Below, piece by piece: positions 11,241 through 21,722 of a stretch of DNA of 64,000 bases. Every line of letters starts with the position of its first letter. Positions within the stretch are counted from its first letter, which is position 1. Source of the DNA: Madurella fahalii (taxonomy: Eukaryota > Ascomycota > Sordariomycetes > Sordariales); the NCBI GenBank assembly GCA_029876055.1, contig CM056878.1, positions 3,162,001 through 3,226,000 on the forward strand, given 5' to 3'. Below the pieces are notes generated by a model that worked only from the letters and a program-made list of their open reading frames with translations, did no database searches and was not told the origin of the DNA. The position numbers and the translations under genes were made by a program.

Positions 11241-11246
11241 TTTATA
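11241..11246 (-). promoter_or_regulatory. TATA box candidate for the small secreted protein gene
   Basis: The minus strand reads TATAAA about 117 nt upstream of the ATG at 11124. Position and sequence fit a core promoter, with no experimental support. Confidence 0.4.
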
Positions 11247-14101
11247 GGTCTCACTAGTAGGAACATCCCCAGTAGAGGATTTTGAATGTCACATCACACG
11301 TGTCGTGATACCTGTCACGGTCAACACCAATGCATTCAGAAACTTAAAATAGACTGTGTTGGACATGGAACAGATCTTCAAGAAAATAGCCTTCGGTATT
11401 ACATGCGGCTTTGGTGTATATTGATGCTGTCTGCTCTAGGAGCACTGAGGTTGCGAGACGCAATCCGACAGCAAGGAGTATCCGGGAATTTGGCCGAGTG
11501 TAAGCCCACCGCAGCTATCCTCCCGGATCATCCGTATGTAAAAGCCTTGTGTAGAGGTGTGATAAATATACCCAAGTTATTTAGTCTTGCTAGTGCGATA
11601 ACACCAAGTTGGTGGTTCTTACTAGCCTCATAGCCTTGGCTGACCGCGTGAGAGTAGGAGCTGTAGCCTGTAGGGTTGTCCTGTGTTTGGTATCGTGACA
11701 CTAGTCGTTTGGTTTTCGGAGAGTGAGCAAGGACGTACTAGATTTTGTCCCCATTCTGGCGCGGTTGAGGCAGCCAGATCCATGGCATTCTTTAAGGGGC
11801 CGATTTCGATTCTGGTTTTGGCCTGGGACAACTAGATTCGCGGGTTGAACCGCGTTTGATATCTTTCCTGACCTCCTAAATTAGGTAGCCTCGTTCCTCT
11901 GGTTGACTAGAGGCAGGATAGTACAGCACCCAGAGATGGAGAGGAAGAGGAGGCACGAGAATTCGTTATCACAAAGGTTACGGGACGCAATCGGCCCCTG
12001 ACTGGTGCTTCACTGCATCGGTCATTAGTCACTGAGATGTAGGGCAAGAATGGAATATCACCGTTCTGGGACTGCAGGTGGCCTACCGCGAGGCCGAACA
12101 CGTCGCATCAACATACTACTTAACTAGGTACTTTTAGCTCGGACCTCCGCTAATCGGAACCCTAACCCCTTTGGTGTCAACAACACCAGCACCCCGACCT
12201 TCGAGATGCAGCGGACGGATTAACCTCATTGTCTAGGCGGGCCTCCGTTCCTATATCCATGTATTATGTCTGGCAGAATAAGGTAAGAGCATACAAGTAC
12301 CTAGGTAAAACCACGCACCCGCGAAGTACAATTCAAAACTACTACTATATAGCCTTTTTTCAATCAAACTTACCAGTAGGCACTAACCTGACATTCGGGT
12401 ACCTAGGTACTTGCTCGGGTGCTCTAAGAGGTCCGTCCGTAGGTTCCGATGAACCCGTTACCGCCTATCTCTAGTTACACGGCGTTTTTGCGCTTCCTGC
12501 GCCACATATCGTAGCATTGGTGGTGATGGATGCTTGAGCGCCAATTATCAACGTCGGCCGGGATCAGATGCGGTGAAATTAGACTCGGAGCGCGGAAGAC
12601 AGGTTATCTTTACCCCGCACGCAGTGGCTTCGGTTGCCACACGGATGGCCTGACGAACGTTGAGGAACCTGGAATCAAACTGAGCCGTTGGACGGCGCTA
12701 ACCGTGTACAGGTGGTTCTGGCCTTTCGAGGGAATGCCGCGATTGGTGATGCGAGAGGAGCAATCTCGAAATGTTCTCCCTTTCAACGTTCCGGTCTCCA
12801 CTTTCACACAAATCGATTTGTTTGCGTCTCGTTTCCGCATTCTTACTGGATATTTCGCTGCCGCCCTCCCACACTCCTTATCGTTTGCCTGGAACCGTTT
12901 TGCTATCCAGGTCATCGAATCCTCGACCGCAGACGGCTCTGGGCGACGTGCGTGGTCGACCACAAGATTGGGCTCCGCGTGCGCCAGCGTTGCATTTCTC
13001 CTGTTTCGAGCTGCAAGGGGCTCACCACGGCACCAATCACAGCCATCCAGCGGGAAAGTTTCAGCTGGGGCAGGTTGTTCTCGATGTGTGTACGCAGCGT
13101 GCCCGGCCCAGCCATTATCAATCACCATATGCACGGGCCTGCGCAATCAGAAGGGGAGAGAGTCCAAGGGACATCGAACATATCCAGTCTCCTGTGGCCC
13201 GCGGCTGGCCTCGCCACTTCCCGCTCCGCTATTCTTTTGCGGTCCCTAGCCCGACAGCCTCATTTTGACGTTCAGCGGACTCTCTTCAAACTGTATCCGG
13301 CACCCCACGCCTCGACGCTCCGATCCCGACTGAAGTACGAAAATGAGGTGAAGGTGGATCCCAAGGCGCATCTGCTGCTGGCTGGGCGAAAAAGCACTGG
13401 GCTTCAGAAAACCGTTTTTTTGCTCCACCATCCTAGAAACCGGCCTGGTCAGGAGAGTGGTGATATAGAGCCGCTGCAGCGATCCAGGGTGGGATCTGCG
13501 TGTTTCAAAGGCATTTAAAATACTCGAGGAAGCTCGCAAGGTTAGCTTTAGCACCCCCGGGGGCTCCCGTCCGTCCGACGATTCCGGATCCCTGCGCTCA
13601 TTAGGCCGGGGACGCGTCGCCATGTGTTTGCGGGAGGGAAGGGCGCGCAGAGTTTGAAGCGAAGGTGGAGAGCAAAAGCGATGCCTGACCTTACCTAACT
13701 GACAATTGCCACGCAGCCGGTTACATTTTCCATCCCGCCGTTCAATTTTCAGAAGCTAAACTTCGGCAACTTGTCCCCCCCTTAAGCCCGGGCTCCATTT
13801 CTCTCCATCCTGGTGAGGGATCATTCCTCTCAGTGGATCGCCAGGTGGCCCGTTTCCGAGGTTGAGACCCAGGACACGCTGGGGAACAGGGCAGGTGACT
13901 TTCCCAGCTGTTTGGTGGGAGCAATTGGGCCTTGCTAGGCTCGCCCCCCGGTCTCCCGATTCGCCGTCCATCCACTTCAATCCCTCCCTCAATCGCGCGA
14001 TCCTGCTCCGGCATCTGCGTCCTCCCGCAACTCCTGTCGCGTCGCATCTGCCCTTAATACGCAGACTTAAATCTGAAAATCGTCTGATCTGGTTGCCGAC
14101 C
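11247..14101. other. Long intergenic region, no gene recognised
   Basis: About 2.9 kb. From 11.3 to 12.5 kb it is moderately AT-rich with a 12-bp palindrome GTACCTAGGTAC at 12399-12410 and a related 10-mer at 12298-12307. From 12.53 to 13.52 kb several long frames overlap on both strands (239, 276 and 165 codons forward, 178 reverse), but none shows a domain, signal peptide or convincing composition. The last few hundred bases should hold the promoter and leader of the Zn2Cys6 gene. Confidence 0.45.
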
Positions 14102-16384
14102 ATGGAGACATACTCGCCGGAAGCCCCACACCTGTCAGCCGTTTCCAGTAACGGTCCGCCTTCGGCGTCCAGCGACAGCCCGGGGACGGCGACCTCGTTC
14201 TCCAAGCCTCTTTTTTCGGCGACCACTGATGCCCACCACGCCCAGCCGGCCGCACCGCCCTCAGTCCCCGCCGCATGTCTCGCCTGTGTGAGTGACGACT
14301 ACTGCTCTTACTTTAGTTCTAATTGGCTTTATTTTATTTATTTATTTTTTATCTTTTTTTTTTTTTCCGTCTCTTTTCTTTCTTTTTCTTTAGTTACTAT
14401 CTTTGGGTATGCTTTGCTAATTAATCCGTTCCTCATGCAATAATAGCGCGGCAAGCATCTCAAGTGCGATGGAAACACCCCTTGTTCCCGTTGCACTGGT
14501 TCCAACACCCAGTGTCTGTATGTCCCCTCTCGTCGTGGCTACAAGGGCCCCCGAAGGAACCCGGCCGCGAATCCGAATAAGCGTCATGCATCTTCATCCC
14601 CGCCGTACTCAGACCCGACGGAGGGCGGCTGCCCCATGTTGATGGGAGCAACTCCCGTGTCTATCACTACGCCCGCTGTCCCCGGCTTCAGCCCGACCAT
14701 TGTCCTCCCGGACCAGTCCCCCGTCCCTTACGCAACCCCATCTCCCTTGACGAACATCGCCCTGTTCAGAAACCCCTTCGCGCCAACTATGGACGCCAAC
14801 ACCATGGCCCTGACGACGGGCCCGACTGTGTCTCAGCAGGTCCAACCGCCGGTGCCTACGCTGGCGGAGCGTTGCTTCGATGCCTTCTACCACTTCTTCC
14901 ACGCCAGCCACCCGTTCGTCCTGCCCAAGCAGTTCCTGCTGCGCCTGCTGAAAGAGGGCACGGCCCCGAACCTCAACGTCGTCATGGCGGCCATGAGGTA
15001 CATCGGCTCGCTCTACGTGGATGCGGGCCCCGCCCGCGCGACGTACCTCGACGAGGCCATCCGGCAGTGCTACCTGCCCAGCACCGAGAAGGACGGCTTC
15101 CTCATCCAGGCTCTCTTGCTCATCATTCTCGGCCTGGATGGGAGCTATGAGCATGCCAGGTCCCGCGAGCTGCTGGCGGATATCGAGCGCTTTGCCGTCG
15201 AAATTGATCTCAACAAGCGCGAGTTCGCGAGGATGCACGGCCGCGGCAACCCAGTGCTCGAGGAGAGCTGGCGCCGGACGTGGTGGGACCTCTATGTTGT
15301 CGATGGTATGATCTCGGGTGTCCACCGGATAACCAAGTTCTTGCTCTATGAGATCGAGGCCGATGTGGGCTTGCCATGTGAGGAGCAGGAGTATCTGGCA
15401 GGGGTAAGGACGTTTTTGGGGTCCACCTCCAGCTCGTGCTAACTTTTTGCTCTAGACCATCCCCACCCCGATGTATCTGGAAGACTTTGACGACCAACTC
15501 TTCTCGGGCGAAGACCGGGAGTTCTCATCGTTCACCTACCGCATCGCCGCAATCAGGAACATGGGGCGGTTCATGCGGATGCCCAACGTCACGTTCCCCG
15601 GCGACGAAGTCGTCACCCGGGCCGAGGCACTCCTTACCAACTGGAGGATCCACCTACCGGACAGCAAGAGGGACGACCTGAACAAGAACTGCCAGCTGGA
15701 CGAGATGATGTTCCAAGCGCACTTTATCACGCATGCGTAAGTAGGCCCTCAGGAACCTCTCATCCCAAAGTTTTTTTTTTTTTTAAAAAAAAAAAATTAG
15801 AAAGAAAGAAAGAAAAAAGACCATTCCACTAACAAGAAGCAAAAAAAAGATGCACTATCCTCCTTCACCAACCCCTCTCGCAACTCGACACCTCCCCCGT
15901 CCAAGCGGTCAACTCGTGCGCCCCACACCGCCCGGTTCCGGCGGGCGACAACTTCAACGCGCACACGCGGCACACCATCACGGCGGCTTGCGAGATCTCC
16001 AAGATGATCACGCAAGCGGTGCCGATCCTGCACCACACGCACTTCTTCACGTGCGTCATCACGCTCAGCTCCATCGTGCACCTGTCCAAGTGGGCGGGCT
16101 ACTTCATCGACGACGAGGACGACCTGCGGCAGCAGATCCGCCTCAACATCGGCGCGCTCAACAAGCTGAGCAAGGTCTGGAAGTCGGCGAGCAACGCGTG
16201 GGCCCAGGTCAAGGGCGTCGCGCAGGAGATTTACCGCGAGAAGAAGGCGCACCAGATCTCCCCGGCCTTCTGGGTGGGGCTCACGCAGGAGCAGATGATC
16301 AGCAGCATCAACGCCGACGAGGGCATCATGAGCGAGTTCAACAATGCCGGCTTGCTCGGGGCCGGGGCGGTTTCGCAGCCTTGA
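14102..16384 (+). CDS. Zn(II)2Cys6 fungal transcription factor
   Basis: Four exons, 14102-14287, 14447-15403, 15456-15736 and 15850-16384, give 652 residues. The binuclear zinc cluster is split by the first intron: ACLAC ends exon 1 and RGKHLKCDGNTPCSRC plus TGSNTQC opens exon 2, giving C-x2-C-x6-C-x5-C-x2-C-x6-C, followed by the basic linker RRGYKGPRRNP. The remainder matches the fungal-specific middle homology region, with FDAFYHFFHASHPFVLP near residue 200, RTWWDLYVVD, and ILLHQPLSQLDTS just after the third junction. It would act in the nucleus as a DNA-binding regulator. Targets are unknown. The ABC transporter 2.3 kb downstream is a possible but unproven partner. The ATG at 14102 is preferred because upstream in-frame sequence looks non-coding. 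Confidence 0.9.
15771..15796. repeat. Poly-T/poly-A inverted tract inside an intron
   Basis: Within the third intron of the Zn2Cys6 gene (15737-15849) a run of T is followed directly by a run of A, then GAAA repeats. Transcribed, it could fold into an A-U hairpin between the donor and the branch site. Confidence 0.7.
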
Positions 16385-18716
16385 TGCCCAGTGGGATGGC
16401 TGTGGGAAGAGGCTTCGTTCGGTCCGTCAGTCAGTCAGTCAGTCTGTCTGCCTGCCTGCCTGCCTGCCTGTCTGGTTGGTTGATTGGTTGGTGTTGGGAA
16501 TGGATTTTGGGATATGGCAAAACTGAAAAGGAGTCGGGTATAGGTTTCTCACTTTTCGTGATGGTTTATTTTATTTATTTATCTTTATTTTTCTATCAGT
16601 GTTGGGAAGTTGGATAGGGGGGATTTGCGAATGCCCAGTGTTTGCACGTGTTGAGAGCTATTCTTTTTGGTAATTGGTCTGTTTTTCCCGTTTTCTCAAC
16701 TCTCATACCTGGGACTTGCTATCGCAGGACATTACTCACTGAGTGACCCTCGGTTTCTACGGTCAACCAAACAGTCTGTTGGTCGGTCTATTTCTGCTTG
16801 TATCTAACCTACCTTAATTTCTCCAACATATGGTCTGTTGGTTGGTCGGAAAAAATAAAAGAGGGGAAAAAAAATAAATGTCATACTAATGAAAGTTCTT
16901 TGATGCTCTTCACTTAATTGGGTACAGTACAAGTCTGAGCGGTCCTGGGTGAGTGTGGTCCGGTTCTTGGATGGATGCACTCGCCGACGTCGTCTCATGA
17001 GTGGTTCGAAGGTCGCCGTAAAGGGGTGTTTATTATTCAGGGGGTGAGATTATGTGCGGGCGCCTCATCGGCGAGGTGGGTTTGTGAGCACCAAAGGGAC
17101 ATGTATATTGCCACTCGCCGGCGAAGTTGTCTCATGGAGGCGAGTGGTTACATGCTTCGGCGACGTGGGTTCCGGAGAGCGGGTGGATATGTATCATAGC
17201 CAACACCCCCCTCGCGAGGTATCTCCTAGAGGTGAGTGATGACGTGCCCATCGTGGGTCTTCGGCGATGTGACCACCAAGCAGAGCCGCAGACTCGCATC
17301 GCCGGCTGGTGCTAGGAGCGTAGTATACTTGTGACACCCATGGCAATGGTTCAAACCGTTGGCCGCGCGAGACACGTGCATATATTGCATCCATTGGCTC
17401 GGGGATCACAAGGGGTCGTGTAGTACACTAGCGAACGTCCACTAGAAGCTGAAATCTGGTCGCCGAACGTGTGAGGTGGAGTGCATTAGGAGCCGATCAG
17501 ATGGTGGGGTTGTTGGAGCGGGTGGAGATGCAGCTGTGCGGCGGGAGAGCTAACCAGCTCCCCAAGCCCGCATTGGAGGAACACAAACCCTGGGCAAATG
17601 GGACTGGCTTGCCCGGCTGAGGTGGGTTCGCCGAGAGGGTGGGTTGGGTGTATGAGTTGAACAAAGGATGTACGAGGGGGTATGGACGGGTCCTGGGTTC
17701 GAGGTCTATGGAAGTACACCGCCGTAGCGTACCTTGCCGTCGTTGGGATTCAGGTAAGGCACCTTAGCATACTGTAGTAAAACTCACCAGAATTTGCGTT
17801 TCAAGGTTGACTTTTGATTCATTTGGCGGAATCAATCAAGTTGGGGTCGGGTTCCCGGGTGAGAGCACCCACAACGTTAAATCCCTTCTAGAAGGGGACC
17901 ACTGGGTCGGGCTTGACCGGCGTCCCGAGTGCCCGCTATTCACTAGCGCGAGGGTGCGGGAAAGAACCCGCTGACGGAGTCGGCGACTCTTGCGAAGAGG
18001 CCACCAGCGCGGGAACGACCCCGCCTAGCCCACGCTCTCGGTAAGCGGGCGCAGCCCACCAAATATTGCGACAGATGCAGCCAACATTTCTTTTGTCCCG
18101 CATTCTCACCGTGGTCGCCCCGCGCATCCCATTGGCCGACAGGTTCCGGCATCCTGGCAGTCCCACTCCAACAACTCCTACGGAGTGCGTTGCCAGGCTG
18201 AGTTGCGGCCTGCTCTGCTGAGACCCGGCTGTTGGTGGTGACCGGCAGTGTTTTACGGGCTATCGGAAGTGAGTTGCTCGGAAACTCCGAGTCGGACCTT
18301 GATCACACCCACCCATCGACGTCAGACACCGAGACAAAGGGGTCAGATCTTTCGGCGGCGCGATGCCTAATAGATCCGAGTCATTGCCCGTTGGCGCAGC
18401 CGCGGGTTTCTGGACACTGCAGCTGGTCGGGCAACTGTGATATCCTGGCTGCTCAGCTGGGTGCTGCTCTTGTGAAATCAAGACGACTTCTCAGTAGAGT
18501 AAGGCGTCAGCTCATACGAGATGGCAAGGCTCCAGATACCCCGGTTTCCGTGACGGTGAAGGCATGCATATAATTATTGGTTCTTGAATGGAATGCTCCT
18601 GCTTGAAGTGCTTTCGGTCGTCTACTTCTTCCCTAAATCGATTCACGTTCCGACGTAAGCACTCGGGAACGTCGGTATAAGCTTCTCTCAAGTCATTTCT
18701 GCTGAAGCAACCTACA
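16385..18716. other. Long intergenic region with simple and degenerate repeats
   Basis: Contains tetranucleotide runs (GTCA, CTGC, GGTT types) at about 16424-16495 and a degenerate repeated block at about 16976-17290. No gene is recognised. The last part is presumably the promoter of the ABC transporter. Confidence 0.5.
16976..17290. repeat. Degenerate direct repeat, about three diverged units
   Basis: Similar blocks recur near 16976, 17111 and 17202: ACTCGCCG(A/G)CG, then GT(C/T)(A/G)TCTC, then GAG(T/A)G..., then TTCGGCGA(C/T)GTG. Spacing is uneven (about 135 and 90 bp). They show no coding potential and look like an old, mutated tandem repeat. Confidence 0.4.
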
Positions 18717-21063
18717 ATGGTAGACGTAAACATGCCTTCGCGCTACAATTCCGAACAGAACCTCAGGGAGAAAGCCTACACGGACATGGATATTGAGCAG
18801 GCAGCCGCCTCCCAGGCCTATCTCCGCAACACCACAGTCCACAATATCTCCTGGAAGGGCATCACCGTCACAGTCAAGGACCGCGAAACCAAGCTCCCCA
18901 AGACCCTCGTCGACAATGTCGATGGCGTCGTCCAAGCAGGTCCGCAGCCCCCTTTTCCCTCCTCACCAAACCCACCCCCACCCTCCTAACGACGCAACAG
19001 GCGAAATCCTCGCCCTGATGGGCCCCTCAGGGTCCGGCAAAACCACCCTCCTCAACCACCTTGCCTCTCGCCCAACCACCACCGCCTCCACCTCCTCAGG
19101 CCAACTCCTCATCAACGGCCGCCCCCCGGCCCCCTCCACGCTCCGCAACATAGCCCGCTTCGTCGAGCAAGACGACGCCCTCCTCGGCTCCCTGACCGTC
19201 AGGGAAACGCTGCACTTTGCCTCGCGCCTGGCCAGCAGCAGCGCCTCGCTGCCCGCCCGCGAGCGGATCGCGCGCATCGACGGCCTGCTGGACGCCTTTG
19301 GGCTGAGGGAGCAGGCGGACACGCTGGTGGGGACGCCGCTGCGCAAGGGGATCAGCGGCGGGCAGAAGCGGAGGCTCGGGGTGGCGAGCCAGCTGATCAC
19401 GGGGCCGAAGGTGCTTTTCCTGGACGAGCCGACGAGCGGGCTGGATTCGGTGGCTGGGTGGGAGGTGGTGAGGTATCTTGGGGCGTCGGCGAGGAGGGAA
19501 GGAGTGAGTTTCCCCCCTTTTTTTTTTTTTTCCTTTTCAAGTTCTTCTTTTCTCCCGAGAATCATCTTTTCGGTGGGGTTGGGGGAGAGGGAACAAGAAC
19601 TGACGGTTTCGTTTTCTCTTAGTTGATTGTGATTGCGTCGATCCATCAGCCGAGCACGAGCACCTTCAACCTGTTTGACAAGGTGATGCTCTTGTCGCAG
19701 GGCAAGATGCATTATTTTGGCCCGGTATCCGCGGTTACGGAGCACTATGAGGGCCTGGGCTACCAAGTACCCGTCCATGTCAACCCCGCCGAATTTCTTC
19801 TTGAGCTGGTCAACACTGACTTCGCGTCGGATCGGGCGTCGGCGGTGCAAAGACTTCAAGAGATGCACCGTGCCTGGGCGGGATCGAGACGGGCAAAGGA
19901 GCTCGCTGCCGCGGTAGCTGATTCTCAGGAAAAGAGGTCGGAGGATGTTCAGCTTGAAGCGGCTGAGAAGAAACCTAATATGCTCAGTGTGGTTCTGACG
20001 CTGCTGCATCGGAGCTTCGTCAAGAGCTACCGGGATGTGGTGGTGTACGGGGTTCGGCTGGCCATGTATACCGGTGAGAAACCCGTCTTGTGTCCGGTTA
20101 GAGCTTCGCTAATGTATGGGTTTGCAACAGGTCTTGCCATCATGATGGGCACCGTATGGCTAAGGCTGGATGCCACGCAGGAGTCGATCATCCCGTTGAC
20201 CAACGCTATCTTCTTGTAAGTTTGCTGAGATCCGAATGCCTCTTAGAGCTGTCTCCTGACAAGTCAATAGCGGCTCCGCCTTCATGTCGTTCATGGCCTG
20301 CGCTTACGCCCCCGCCTACCTCGAAGATTACATGCAGTTCATCAAGGAAAAGCGCAACGGCCTCTACGGCGCAACCGAGCTGATCATCTCCAACTTTCTC
20401 CTCGGCGTCCCCTACCTGTGTATGCCCTCTCTCCTCGCCCTTTCATCTGCCCCAAACTAACCACACCCCACTGAAATAGTCATCTTCGCGCTCGTCTTCT
20501 CATCCATATCCTACTGGCTCTCCAACTTCCAGCCCACCACACAAGCCTTCTTCACCTGGGTCCTGTGGGTCTTTCTGGATTTGCTGGCAGCCGAAGGCCT
20601 GGTGGTGCTCTTGACCTCCCTCTTCCCGTCCTTTGTCATCTCCCTCGCGCTGGTGGCGTTTGCCAACGGCCTGTGGATGAGCATCAACGGCTTCATGGTC
20701 CCGCCGACGGTGCTGAATGTGTTTTATCGATATGTCTTTCACTACTGGGACTACCAGAAGTACGTGTTTGAGAATATGATGGTGAATGAGTTCAGCGATA
20801 GGGTGTATAGCTGTGGGACTGTGGGGGATGAGTGCCAGTGTGAGTTTGCATCTTCCCCTGGGCTAACAGGGGTGCAGCGGACTAATAATGTGCTAGGCAT
20901 GTGGCAAACGGATTTGGCAGATCAATGCCTCATCCGCGGTCAGGGTGTTCTTGACCAGTATGGCTACAGACCGGGCTATATGAGCAAAGATATTGGGATT
21001 ATGATGGGTATCATTTTTGGATATCGGCTTGCAGCGTGGATAGTGCTCAAGTTAAAGAGGTAA
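18717..21063 (+). CDS. ABCG (WHITE-type) half-size ABC transporter
   Basis: Seven exons, 18717-18939, 19001-19503, 19623-20073, 20131-20215, 20271-20419, 20480-20839 and 20897-21063, give 645 residues. The nucleotide-binding domain comes first, as in ABCG proteins: Walker A GPSGSGKT, signature SGGQKRRLG, Walker B VLFLDEPTSGLD and the H-loop IASIHQPST. Membrane segments follow, with MMGTVWLRLD, FMSFMACAYAPAYLEDYMQF, VFLDLLAAEGLVVLLTSLF and a final GIMMGIIFGYRLAAWIVLK. An extracellular loop near the end has CGTV.DECQC and LADQC cysteines. Half transporters dimerise. Substrate is unknown (ABCG members export lipids, pigments or toxic compounds). The first intron has an unusual GTCCGC donor. Two 57-nt introns (20074-20130, 20840-20896) are multiples of three and free of in-frame stops. 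Confidence 0.93.
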
Positions 21064-21722
21064 AGCGGCATGTGAGGGTTAGGGTAAACCTGGGGTTTTT
21101 AGACGTAATGAGGGGCTGTGAAAATTAGATTTGCGTTTGTATTAACACAGACAATGGTAACCAAATTCGACATGAGATCCATCATGAATCTGACTTTTTG
21201 ACTGTTGAATGTGATTGAGAATTCTCTTTGTTTCAACCGACATTCCAAGTGTCTTGTGTGTGTATAGGTGGGACCCCTGTGTGAATCAATGGGAGCGAGA
21301 ACAAAAACAGAGGCTTAGTGTTTATAAACTCAAAGGGTTGATTATGAAAGCGGTGTAAATATAGCCACATTGTAAAGAGAGACTCTGAATCTAACAATGG
21401 AGAAAAAACACAATGAGAGCTTACCTGCCAGCCCATCGATAGATAGTTTGCGGAGGAGTATCAGCAACACTCAATGTTGCCTTGAGATGACCGAGAAATG
21501 CGCAACGACCGCTAAAGGCCCACTAAAATCGTCGACGCAGTGCGTTAAATAGGGTTGGTGGGTCGGGAAGGTCGGGCCTCCAACCCCACTTGTCGCGTGA
21601 GGACGCGCTACCTTGGCGTCCTCTTCTCAATGTTCCACCCCAAACCGTTGACAAGACTTTCTGCCTGACTTCTTAACCTCTCCCCATTAACTTAGTTTTT
21701 TTTTCCTGTCTTCCAAACGCAT
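21064..21722. other. Intergenic, no gene recognised
   Basis: Contains the 3' region of the transporter (with GGGTTAGGGT at about 21078) and the promoter of the next gene. No coding sequence is recognised. Confidence 0.5.

Noticed and set aside
17685..17705. GGGTTCGAGGTC resembling a tRNA B box
   Set aside because: No matching A box or foldable cloverleaf was found around it.
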